NCBI RefSeq assembly: GCF_014633365.1
Contig: NC_068338.1
Span: forward strand, 15,634,616 to 15,698,615
DNA from: Diospyros lotus
Taxonomy: Eukaryota; Streptophyta; Magnoliopsida; Ericales; Ebenaceae
Direction of reading: 5' to 3'
DNA length: 64,000 nt
Each line of letters begins with the position of its first letter. The stretch's first letter is position 1. Shown piece after piece: positions 45,813-56,200 of the stretch. The notes below the pieces were generated by a model. It had not been told where the DNA came from. It saw only the letters and a program-made list of their open reading frames with translations, and did no database searches. Position numbers and translations under genes: made by a program.

Positions 45813-46457
45813 ATACTAATTCCTTTTTGACTAGGATTCTTATTTAACAAGATATTTACTTATTTCCTATATAGTTTAGGATTGAGTTAGTTTTATTATT
45901 CCAACTTATAGCTGGATTTGGATTAGCTTAGTTTTATTAATTCAACTTGTAGTTGGATTGGGTTACTATTGTTATTCCTACTTCTATTTGGAGTGGGCTA
46001 ACTAAAACCCATTAGATTTAGGATTTAGTTTATGACTAGGATTTGGATTTTTATTAAGTTTCAAGTAGAATTAGGATTTAATTATTTTGGCTTATTTAAA
46101 GGCTTTATCATTGTGAAAAAGAGGGAGAGAAGATTATGAATTGAATTTGAGAGATTTCTCTTTTCTATATTGTTCTTCAATGAACATAGTTTCAAACTTA
46201 TCAAATGAGTGATTTCTTTATGGAGTTCAAATCCTGAACTTATCAAAGATCTGGGCAATCTTTGTGGCGTTCAACAACACAATTCTTGGTTCTTGTTTTC
46301 ACATATCAACGGGTCTAGATTTTAACATAATCTAGGTTCTTGGTTCGTGAATCAACGGGTCGAGAATTCTTTGCCTTATATCCGATTTTGGCTTTTCTGG
46401 AGTTCGTTTCAATATTTTGTGGGTTCCTTTGGTTTCGTTCCATCGCGGGTTCACATC
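45734..46457 (+). repeat. 3' LTR of element D
   Basis: Same start and end as the 5' copy. It is followed by GTTGCTATCAGAATTTTGG, similar to the primer-site sequence after the 5' LTR. Confidence 0.85.
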
Positions 46458-48440
46458 AGTTGCTATCAGAATTTTGGAGCGCGTATAACCCACTACTCTC
46501 TTTTTATGCTAGACAGAGAGAGTGAAGAAGATTAAGGCTGGAATTTGAAATGGGTTCAAAATGTAAAACCCAAGAACCAAAATAGTCTCATTGTTTTGCT
46601 TGGGTTGCTACTATAGCAATGGGGGAATTAAGGAGCTATGGAAGAAGGGTAATCATAGAGTGTTTAAGCTCTAATATGGGGAGGAGAAAATGAGCCAGAG
46701 GTTGTGAGGGTTCAATTCAATAGTGGCTCTCTCTTCTTTTAGCTTATATATCAAATACATAAACCCTAAAAGCCCAAAACCCACCCAATTGGACAAAATC
46801 GACTAGGAGAGAGAGAGAGAGAAAGGGAACCAAGGGACTACAAGAAGGACACACGCCTTCGAGCTTCTCGTCCTCCCATCGTCCTCTCATGCCACATGCC
46901 CCCAAAATCTGTTGCATAAATGATAAACAAATCGTGGAATTACGACCTCTGCAACAGGATCGATCGACTGCTCGAAATGAGCTGTTGACCGTTTCTCTTG
47001 AAACCAGTCAATAGCTTCCCAAGGCTGTCGACTGTTTTTACCCCTTATTTAAAACTTCCAAAAAATTGTATCTAGGCCTACTGTTAACTCTTAATAGCAC
47101 TTTTATTTTCTCATAATAACACTAAAGCCCTCATTAACTCCTAACGACATGCATGTCAACTCTTGACGATTGCTCCTCATTAATTAATCATTTAACTCAA
47201 TTCGATAACTCTTAACGATAAATGTCATTAACTCTTAATAATGATTTTAGCCTCAATCACTTAATCAACCATCACACCCGGATATGCATGTGACCTTCTA
47301 GGTTCACTACTAAATAGCAATCAAGACACGTCAACTCTTTGACGTTGACCAAACATTTTAGTCTACAATGAGGATCTCTCCATCTCCTTGACGTACCCCG
47401 AAGGACCCTGAGTGACAACTAGCATTATGTCAGGGCGATCCTACTAGTAATGAAGTCTTACTTCAGAATAAAACTTATTTGGGCTTTTGATTTCCATGTA
47501 CTATAATCCCTCCATCAGTTATTATCCCGATTAGTGAGAGTCATGGACTGATCAAACTCACTAACTTGATGACTATGCTAAAATCAGTGTGGTGATATTG
47601 AGATGACACATCAAAATTCTTTCCAACATTGGAACACTTTCCAATCAAGTGTATCCTGACCAGGGGTTTCTACAATCAAGGTCACCATTGATCGCATAGG
47701 ATGTTCACCTCACATTGGTGGTCGATGGATCCCATTAGCAATCACCTGCCTCCATATGCCACTATACAGGGACCATACAGTGCATCTTCCACCCGGTAAC
47801 CGGATGGTTCTTAGTAATGGCAAATCCCTAGCACCGACACACAAGACAACTGTGTTGCCTTCGATTAAAGGACCAGTAACACAATCAAAGCCTGTGATAG
47901 ACCATAGATCCTCTCAGCCATGTGATTATCACGTGCATCACATTCAGTAAGTGTTCCACTAACACCTACCCACATGTATACTATATCCATCTCATGGATT
48001 ATGGCATAAGACTCACCATCCTTTATCGTTAGCATCTCATACTAATCAAAGGTAGTATCCTATGTGCTAGTCCGTAATTAACTAATCATAGTCCCCTTCT
48101 CAGAAGTCTAAGTACTGGGAATTATCATTAAGATATCCTTATTACAAAGGTCAATTGTCACATTTTCTTAACACTGAAGAATAAGACCTTTAATAGAAAA
48201 TCTAAGAACTCGTTCATATATAATGATTGGAGAGCTATGAATGAAGATATGACCTCAAAATATGAAAAAACATTTTGTTATATATTGCAAGAATTACATC
48301 ATTAGTCCCATAATAATAAATGTTAGATGCCATCTAAATCTAGTATTAGGGCACCAACATTAACACCTATAACATAACATATTAGTTGATAAGCTAACTT
48401 CCATATGATACCATAATATTACCGCTATCGGGGAGTTACA

Positions 48441-48907
48441 TTATAGGCCTATCGTACCACAAATCGGGTTACAATAAGGGAACACCTTTCAATTTGGTAT
48501 ATGGAATAGAAGCTCGGATTCTCATGGAAGTGGCTCTTGGATCTGCTAGATTGAAAGCTTATGGAGACAATGGAGGTATTAGCAATTTTATGTCATTAAC
48601 AGAGAATCTTGATTTGATTGAGGAACAAAGAGACAAAGTTGCCATCTGGTTAGCTACATATCATAGAAGAATTGTCAGGTACTATAATTCTTGAGTAAGG
48701 AACATGCCTCTTAAAGAATGAGATCTGGTACTTAGAAAGTCAACTATTACTAACACACTTCGAGAAGATGGGAAACTACAAGCTAACTAGAAAGGGTCAT
48801 ATCATATTTAGAAAATGATCAGCCCCAACACCTGCAATCTTTAAACACTCAAAGGCAAAAGTATGGACAAAACTTCGAATTTAAATCATCTCAAGTTGTA
48901 TTATCCC
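48441..48907 (+). pseudogene. pol: Tat integrase, C-terminal part
   Basis: This continues the frame cut at 26194: AYRTTNRVTTREHPFNLVYGIEA, EVALGSARLKAY, NLDLIEEQRDKVAIWLATYHRRIVRYYNS (48494-48694), DLVLRKS, then degraded DGKLQAN and NLNHLKLYY at the pol end. TGG has become TAG at the junction codon (48445-48447 region). It is the standard end of Tat integrases. Confidence 0.85.
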
Positions 48908-49109
48908 CCTCGAATATAAAGTGTATCCATGGTGATTGCTAATAATGATATGAGCCCAAGGCAAGATCGTGGACGTAGGCACATTTGGCTGAACCATATA
49001 AAAAAGATTTGTGTTCCTCTATGCATTGCATTAACATTATGAGGTAGAAAATATTTAAGTTCCTCTATGCATTGCCTATTTTAGGTCTTAGCAATGGAAG
49101 ATCGATCCT

Positions 49110-49580
49110 TCCTTCCTCGAAATGAAAAGCCCGTTGCATTGCGCATAGCTCGAAAATGAGGTAGAAATTAAGAAACTCGTTGTCCCGGACGTAGCCCTGC
49201 AACGAGGTGAAAACTAAAAGCTCATTGCCCCACACATAGCCCGGCAACTAGGTGAAAACTGAAAGCTCATTCCCCACGCATAGCTCGACAACGAGGTAAA
49301 AATGAAGAAACTCGTTGCCCAACATAAAGCTCGACAATGAGGTACAAACTAAAGGCTTGTTATTCAGACAACAGCCCCTGATAATTAGGTAAAAACAAAA
49401 AGCCCATTACTCTGCACATAACTCTACAATGAGGTGAAAACTAAAAGCCTGTTACCTGGCACATAACTTGGTAATGAGGAGAAAGTAAAGCTAGTAGGAT
49501 AAAAAAGTAAAAACAAAAGGTCGTTGCCCTGCAAAAAGCTCAGAAGTGAAAGAAGATAATCTCATTGTTTTACGTGTAGC
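49110..49580 (+). repeat. Tandem array of about 45-bp units downstream of Tat pol
   Basis: Nine or ten units of about 45 bases, core GAGGTGAAAACTAAAAGC then TCATTGCCC and CACATAGCTCGACAA. Tat-lineage elements are known for variable tandem repeats in their 3' untranslated region, which can seed satellites. Identity between units is moderate. The minus-strand ORF 49065-49247 is repeat translation. Confidence 0.82.
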
Positions 49581-49739
49581 TCGACAATGAATAAAAATAA
49601 AACAACTCACTTCGCGTTATTTCATGCAAACCCCAAACGATTATCCTATTAGATGGCCATTTGCCAGACATGCATCATGGTTGTTCCCATGAGATTTCAT
49701 ATAAAATAAAAGTAATATGACATGCACAATATCATTCAC

Positions 49740-50310
49740 CGCAATGGAAAAAAGTTAAACTTTTATTCAAATGAAAGAAATTACAAGGCTAACAGTGAAA
49801 AAGAAAATAAGAAAAACTATCCTAAGCAAGAGCATCGATGGTTGGGATCTCACTTTTTTTTGGGCAATAATAAGGGGAGCATGAGTAACATCTCCAAAAA
49901 ACCCCAGATCCTAAAGAACACAAATCATGTGATCACCGTCGGGGAGGAAAGGATATGGCTCCCAAGGACCCATCAAATTTTCCAAGTCATCCACAAGCCG
50001 AGATTCTAGATAAGAATTAAAGCTCATTGGAATAGGATCATATTGACGCCAATCCAGGGCCTCAAAATTCTCCACCTCGTGGGTGAGAACTAACTCTAGA
50101 AAAGTCTCTTCATGGTGTTGGGCTTCCAAATACGATTAAGCCAGATAAAAGCCATACTTGGTGAAACCTGTGGCATACCAACCTTTTCTATGCTGACAAT
50201 CCTTTGAAAGATAATATGCCTTGATGACTTCAACATAAGCAAAGGCTTGCTAATCTTCAAGCTACCGGGCCTGCCTTTAGCTTGTAGCTAGTTCTTCTCG
50301 ACTCCCCTTT
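49740..50310 (-). pseudogene. Relic of the Tat antisense ORF
   Basis: Tat elements often carry an ORF in antisense between pol and the 3' LTR. Here the minus strand reads ELKGSREELAT (~50300), AFAYVEVIKAYYLSKDC and KGWYATGFTKYGFYLA (~50240-50140) with two or three stops, then the open frame 50129-49911 (HHEETFLELVLTHEVENFEALDW, LVDDLENLMGPWE). About 140 bases after its stop is TTTGAATAAAAG (~49768-49757 on minus), a poly(A)-signal-like sequence. The function of aORF proteins is unknown. Confidence 0.5.
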
Positions 50311-50435
50311 AGCTCTATGACATGTAATGAATGTTATTGGAGAAGCTCAATAGAACCCCAAGATCAAGGGCCTAACCATTCCTACCAAAAGCGATCGCTT
50401 GACAAAGGTCGCCACTTTATTTCCTTTAAGCCTAC

Positions 50436-51396
50436 TGTTGTTTCCAAAATACAACAATCCATTTTTTTTAGTGGGAGAATACAATTTGTGCGTGGTTGAT
50501 CACAGTAGTCTCGCTCAGGCCTCGTGAGCGTTTTGAGAGTTCTGTCACCAACATGAGTTGAGAGTCTCATAACTAATGCGCTAAGAGTCTGATCACCATG
50601 TGTTGAGAGTCTAATGAATGAGTGGGTCTGATGATCGAGTGGCCTTTGATGAACGAGTGGGTCTGATGAACAAGTGCGTCTGATGAACGAGTGGGTCTGA
50701 TGAACGAGTGCCCCATGATGAACGAGTGGGTCTGATGAACAAGTGGGTCTGATGATTAGGTGGGTCTGGTGCTCAGGTGGGTGAGTCTCGTCACCAATGC
50801 ACTGGGAGTCTCGTCACCATGTGCTGAGAGTCTGATGAACGAGTGCCCTAAGATGACAGAGTGCCCCTAGATAACCGAGTGCACCTGATGACCGAGTGCC
50901 CCAAGATGAACGAGTACCCTAAGATGACCGAGTGAACCAAGATGACCGAGTGGCCTTGATGAATGAGTGGTCTTGATGAATGAGTGACCTTGATGAACCA
51001 ATGGCCCTTAACGACCGAGTAGCCCTTGATGAACGAGTGACCCTTGATAACCAAGTAGCCTTGATGAACGAGTCACCCTTGATGACCGAGTGGCCTTAAT
51101 GAACGAGTGGCCCTCGATGATCGAGTGGCCCTTGATAATTGAGTGGCCTGCAAGACGAGAGCATCGTTAAGGCACCGATGGGGGTCCCCGCGCAAACCCT
51201 CCGATGCCTAAGTAAGTTCTCGAGAGAAAATGTGCGAAATTGTGTTAAGGGGCCCAAGAGTGCGTACCTAAGGTTGGAGGCATGGCCTCCAATTTATAGA
51301 TGAGGGAGAGGGGAGACGTGTGGCGACCGCGCTGAGAGTTTCGGAGCCTATCCATAGGGGAACAAGTGTACCCACTCAATCATGACCACTCACTCA
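50436..51396 (-). repeat. 3' LTR of element H, 5'-truncated
   Basis: It matches 55518-56220. The outer end is TGTTGTTTCCAAAAT (plus). TATA box TCTATAAATTGG (minus, ~51305-51294), an 18-bp VNTR (50610-51150), and a truncated palindrome region (51370-51396) joined abruptly to gag array sequence. Confidence 0.82.
50610..51150 (-). repeat. 18-bp VNTR in LTR of H (long allele)
   Basis: About 30 copies of GATGAACGAGTGGCCCTT and variants (17-18 bases). The same repeat in the other LTR of the same element has about 15 copies. Because 18 is a multiple of three, long frames appear on the minus strand; these are not genes. Confidence 0.9.
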
Positions 51397-51400
51397 GACA

Positions 51401-54400
51401 GTTAGTGGCTTCTCTAATATATCTATAGTATTTCAATCTGATTTTTCAATTCTCGGCACAGGTCAGTGGAATGACCATGTGTCCTATGATATCTACAATA
51501 TTCTTCCCTATTTTGTCCCATGACATAGTCAACCTTTTTCGGTAGTCTATGAGACCTGACCCTTCGAGATGGCTGCAAGTATGGCCGACCGAGATTGGAG
51601 TAGTTTGGTGTAATGGTGGAACTGGGGCTGAGGTATATCTAATCCCCTAACCCATCTGCAGTCTTCTTCAACTCCACATTCCTTCCTTTTCCACTCTCTG
51701 TCCTCATTCCCACCTACAGCTCTCATAACTTCCGTATGGAGCATGTATTTATTTACTCTAGCAAACAAATCTGCTAGCGATGTTGGTGGGTCCAAAGATA
51801 TTGATTCTTGTAGGGGAGTTAGCTGTGTTCCGTGTAACATAGCAGACACTACCATTGCAAATGGAAAATCATGAACTTCAAGGGTGGAGTTCCGAAATCT
51901 ATCCACATACTGACGCAGAGTTTCTTTGTTCCCCTGTCGAATATTAAGCAAGTATGTGGCATCCTTTTTTCTTCGACTATTAATCATAAATGCCTTAACA
52001 AATTTTGTTCTGAGCTAACCGAATGAAGAGATAGAGGCCTCAAGTAAACTATTGAACCATGTTTGGGCATGCCCTGACAGAGTTAAGGAGAAGTCTCGGC
52101 ACATCATGTCATCATCCCATCCGTGCAATATCTTCAACAACTCATAGTTTCATAGGGATCATCCGTACTAGAATAGGGGGTGATTTGGGGCATCATGAAT
52201 TTTCTGGGCAGTGGCTTCTCTAATATATCTATAGTATTTCAATCTGATTTTTCAATTCTCGGCACTGGTTAGTGGAATGACCATGTGTCCTGTGATATCT
52301 ACAATATTCTTCCCTATTTTTTCCCATGGAATGGTCAACCTTTTTCGAGAGTCTAATGAGACCTGACCCTTCAATGGCTGCAAGTATAGCCGACCGAGGT
52401 TGGACTAGTTTCGTGTAATGGTGGAACTGGGGCTAAGGTATATCTGATCCCCTAACCCATCTATACGTAGTCTTCTTCAACTCCACATTCCTTCCTTCTC
52501 CACTCTCTGTCCTCATTCCCACCTACAGCTCTCATAACTTCCGTATGAAGCATGTATTTATTTGATTTAGCAAACAAATCTGCTAAGGATGTTGGTGGGT
52601 CCAAAGATAATGATTCTTGTAAGGGAGTTAGCCGTGTTCCGTGTAACATAGAAGACACTGCCATTGCAATTGGCAAATCATGAACTTCGAGGGTGGAGTT
52701 TCAAAATCTATCCACATACTGACCCAGAGTTTCTTTGTTCCCTTGTCAAATACTGAGCAAGTATGTGGCATCCTTTTTTCTTCAACTATTAATCATAAAT
52801 GCCTTAACAAATTTCTTTCTGAGCTGAACGAATGAAGAGATAAAGGCCTCAGGTAAACTATTAAACCATGTTCGGGCATGCCCTGACAGAGTTAAGGAGA
52901 AGGCTCGGCACATTATGTCATCGTCCCATCCGTGCAATATCATCAACAACTTATAGTTTCATAGGGATCATCCTTGCCGGAATAGGAGGTGATTTGGGGC
53001 ATCATGAATTTTCTGGGTAGTGGCTTCTCTAATATATCTATAGTATTTCAATCTGAGTTTTCAATTCTCGGCACTAGTTAGTGGAATGACCATGTGTCCT
53101 GTGATATCTACAATATTCTTCCCTATTTTTTCCCATGGAATGGTCAACCTTTTTTGGGAGTCTAGTGAGACCTGACCCTTCAATGGCTGCAAGTATAGCC
53201 GACTGAGGTTGGAGTAGTTTGGTGTAATGGTGGAACTGGGGCTGAGGTATATCTGATCCCCTAACCCATCTGTAGTCTTCTTCAACTCCACATTCCTTCC
53301 TTTTCCACTCTCTGTCCTCATTCCCACCTACAGCTCTCATAACTTCTGTATGAAACATGTATTTATTTGATCTAGCAAACAAATCTGCTAAGGATGTTGG
53401 TGGGTCCAAAGATAATGATTCTTGTAGGGGAGTTAGCCGTGTTCCGTGTAACATAGCAGACACTGCCATTGCAAATGGAAAATCATGAACTTCGAGGGTG
53501 GAGTTCCAAAATCTATCCACATACTGACGTAGAGTTTCTTTTTTCCCCTATCGAATACTGAGCAAGTATGTGGCATCCTTTTTTCTTCGACTATTAATCA
53601 TAAATGCCTTAACAAATTTCATTCTGAGCTGAACGAATGAAGAGATAGAGGCCTCAGGTAAACGATTAAACCATGTTCAGGCATGCCCTAACAGAGTTAA
53701 GGAGAAGGCTCGGCACATTATGTCATCGTCCCATCCGTGCAATATCTTCAACAACTCATAGTTTCATAAGGATCATCCTTGTCGGAATAGGGGGTGATTT
53801 GGGGCATCATGAATTTTTTGGGCAATGGCTTCTCTAATATATCTATAGTATTTCAATCTGATTTTTCAATTCTCGACACTGGTTAGTGGAATGACCACGT
53901 GTCCTGTGATATCTACAATATTCTTCCCTATTTTTTCCCATGGAATTGTCAACCTTTTTCGAGAGTCTAATGAGACCTGACCCTTCAATGGCTGCAAGTA
54001 TGGCCGACCGAGGTTGGACTAGTTTGGTGTAATGGTGGAACTGGGACTAAGGTATATCTGATCCCCTAACCCATCTATACGTAGTCTTCTTCAACTCCAC
54101 ATTCCTTCATTTTCCACTCTCTGTCCTCATTCCCACCTACAGCTCTCATAACTTCCGTATGAAGCATGTATTTATTTGCTCTAGCAAACAAATCTGCTAA
54201 GGATGTTGGTAGGTCCAAAGATAATGATTCTTGTAAGGGAGTAAGCCGTGTTCCATGTAACATAGCAGACACTGCCATTGCAATTGGCAAATCATAAACT
54301 TCGAGGGTGGAGTTTCGAAATCTATCCACATACTGACCTAGAGTTTCTTTGTTCCCCTATCGAATACTGAGCAAGTATGTGGCATCCTTTTTTCTTCAAC

Positions 54401-54660
54401 TATTAATCATAAATGCCTTAACAAATTTCGTTCTGAGCTGAATGAATAAAGAGATAGAGGCCTCAGGTAAACTATTAAACCATGTTCGGGCATGCCCTGA
54501 CAGAGTTAAGGAGAAGGCTCGGCACATTATGTCATCGTCCCATCCGTGCAATATCATCAACAACTCATAGTTCTGAATGTGATCATAGGGATCATCCTTG
54601 TTGGAATAGTGGGTGATTTGGGGTATCTTGAATTTTCTAGGCAGTAGCTTCTCTAATATA
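51401..54660 (-). repeat. gag: Fourfold tandem repeat of a gag segment
   Basis: The phrase GGCTTCTCTAATATATCTAT recurs at about 51404, 52206, 53024, 53825 and 54651, a period of 800-825 bases. Each unit encodes the same part of Tat gag on the minus strand (e.g. YLLNIRQGNKETL, VDRFRNSTLEV, SAMLHGTQLTPLQESISLDP, ADLFARVNKYML). Frames 51547-51987, 52461-52676, 53074-53520 and 54075-54329 are its open stretches. Three of the four units share a 10-base deletion (missing CTGAATGTGA) that the unit nearest the 5' end lacks. Confidence 0.9.
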
Positions 54661-54713
54661 TCTATAGTAAACGGACATTTTCTGCGTTGTTGCTCCTCCA
54701 TGGCGAGGATCAA
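54396..54713 (-). pseudogene. gag: Tat gag, N-terminal part of element H
   Basis: A frame of 105 codons: EEQQRRKCPFTIDILEKLLP, FKIPQITHYSNKDDPYDHIQNYELLM, CRAFSLTLSGHARTWFNSLPEASISLF, LRTKFVKAF, which is the Retrotrans_gag core of Tat elements. The next 80 codons continue in another frame at 54329. It is the only gag unit with its original upstream part. The region 54714-55498 upstream reads degraded, Pro/Ser-rich gag leader text in several frames. Confidence 0.82.
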
Positions 54714-55689
54714 TTTCTTTCATTCAAGTACTTCTTCAACTACCTTGTTCATATCATCTCATATACTTGTTGTTGCTTGGTTATCCAGTCTTGTTAGCGT
54801 ACTAGCCATAGTTTCATGGCACCTCCATCTTTGCTGGCTCCTAAACCTATTCTCCATTCCTAGGTTCTCATTTCTTTGGGCACAGCGTGAGGATTCCTTC
54901 TTGGTGGTGGTGATTTCGGCTTACCTTCCCGACGAGGAGAGGACTAAGAATGAAAATCGGGAGTGGCTTCCTAATAAGAATCAGCTCTCGCATCAGGATG
55001 AGATTCAGGTGGCGGCATAGATTTTGGCATAAACTTTCTCAAGGTGTCGAGAAATGTCCCTCTAGGTATCATGCCTTGGAGTATCCTAACCATGTCTCAG
55101 AGTGCCTGCATACCCTTGGCATATTGTTGTTTTAATGCTTTATTCTCATCCCACTGGACAATGCGAGGTGGCAATCATGAAGTCCCGGTTTGATCGGCAG
55201 GGTATGCTTGTGAGCTGATGTTAAGCGGAGGTGGGACTAGCTGGTACCCTACTTGCAGATTCGGGGATGCAGAGCAAGCACTTCCCTATGGCTGAGAGTT
55301 GGGAGGAGGTGAAGGTGCTCCCTGAGGGTGAGAGTCGGAATAGAGGGAGGCACTCCCTGAGGTTGAGAGTCCCAAGAAGGCGGGTGTGCCCCCTGTTGTT
55401 GAGAGTTCCATGGAGGTACGCGTGTTTCTACACCTTGAGAGAGAGTTCATCGGTCTCCACGGGTGTTTGTCATTCTTAAGTTGACTTCTTGTCCTTCTTC
55501 CCATAGACAGCGCTAATTATTGTTTCCAAAAATACAACAATCTATTTTTTTTCATAGGAGAATATAATTTGTGTGTGGTTGATCGCAGTAGTCTCTCTCA
55601 GGCCTCGTGAGCATTTTGAGAGTTTTGTCACTAACAAGCGCTAAAAGTCTCGTCACCAATGCGTTGGGGGTCTCGTCATCATGTGCTGA

Positions 55690-55955
55690 GAGTTTGATGA
55701 ACGAGTGGGTTTAATGAACGAGTGCCCCAAGATGACAGAGTGCCCCTGATGACCGAGTGCCCCAAGATGAACGAGTGCCCCAAGATGACTGAGTGCCCCA
55801 AGATAATTGAGTGACCTAAGATGACTGAGTGGCCCTTGATGAACGAGCGGCCTTTGATGACTGAGTAGCCTTGATGAACGAGTGGCCCTTGATGACCGAG
55901 TGGCCTTGATGAACGAGTAGCCCTCGATGATCGAGTGGCCCTTGATAACCATGTG
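55690..55955 (-). repeat. 18-bp VNTR in LTR of H (short allele)
   Basis: About 15 copies of GATGAACGAGTGCCCCAA-like units. See the longer array at 50610-51150. Confidence 0.9.
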
Positions 55956-56200
55956 GCCTGCAAGACGAGAGCACTGTTAGGGCGCAGGTAGGGGTCCCGC
56001 GCAAACCCTCCAATGCCTAAGGCAGTTCTCGAGAGCAAATGTGCAAAATTGTATTGAGGGTCCCAAAAGTGCGTACCTAAGGTCAGAGGCATGGCCTCCT
56101 ATTTATAGAGGAGGGAGAGAGGAGACACATGGCGACCGTGCCGAGAGTCTTGCAGCCCATCCGAGAGTCTTGGAGCCTATTCGTAAGGGCACAACTGTAC

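Larger units (their letters stand above)
44401..46488 (+). mobile_element. Mini LTR element D (TRIM/LARD-like)
   Basis: Two direct repeats of about 725 bases (44401-45125, 45734-46457) flank a 608-base interior, all between a CCCAC duplication (44396-44400, 46489-46493). Both repeats start TGATAAGAATCATGG and end GGGTTCACATCA. The first is followed by GTTGCTATCAGAGC, a variant of the tRNA-Met primer site; the second copy is also followed by the same primer-like sequence and about 30 extra bases, which is abnormal. No clear polypurine tract. Non-autonomous. Confidence 0.85.
44060..48365 (-). repeat. Inverted LTR C (contains element D)
   Basis: Minus strand: TGTTAATGTTGGTGCCC at 48365 to TTTCTCATTA at 44060; the terminal CA has become TA. 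Target duplication CCTAC (44055-44059) and CCTAT (48366-48370). The sequence is the reverse complement of 38931-41033 once the insert D (44401-46488) is removed. It is a second solo LTR of the same family in the same host element. Confidence 0.88.
26195..48440 (-). mobile_element. Chromodomain Ty3/gypsy (Tekay/Del type) with nested insertions
   Basis: A minus-strand element spans 22 kb because other elements sit in it. Own sequence: 5' LTR 48440-48366 plus 44059-43228, leader, gag (43057-42585), protease remnants (41075-41034 and 38930-38643), RT/RNase H/integrase (33896-31617), integrase end and chromodomain (29625-29040), PPT (29003-28981), 3' LTR 28980-28181 plus 26343-26197. Target duplication TTATA at 26190-26194 and 48441-48445. 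Stripped of inserts it measures roughly 7 kb, somewhat short for the family because gag and protease carry a deletion. Confidence 0.85.
43228..48440 (-). repeat. 5' LTR of the chromovirus (split by inverted LTR C)
   Basis: Own parts: 48440-48366 (starts TGTAACTCCCCGATAG on minus) and 44059-43228. They align with 28980-28181 and 26343-26239. A TATA-like run TATATATATA lies at 43707-43720. GTCGAC/GTTGAC words occur at 43838-44010. The primer site expected after its inner end is not recognisable, and the last ~40 bases of the LTR seem to be missing. Confidence 0.78.

Noticed and set aside
50610..51150. CRISPR-like array
   Set aside because: Units are contiguous 17-18-base repeats with no unique spacers, inside a plant LTR; a minisatellite.
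55653..56092. Repeat protein (HSVIKG-like hexapeptides) on the minus strand
   Set aside because: An 18-base minisatellite keeps several frames open at once; the frames begin and end in LTR sequence.
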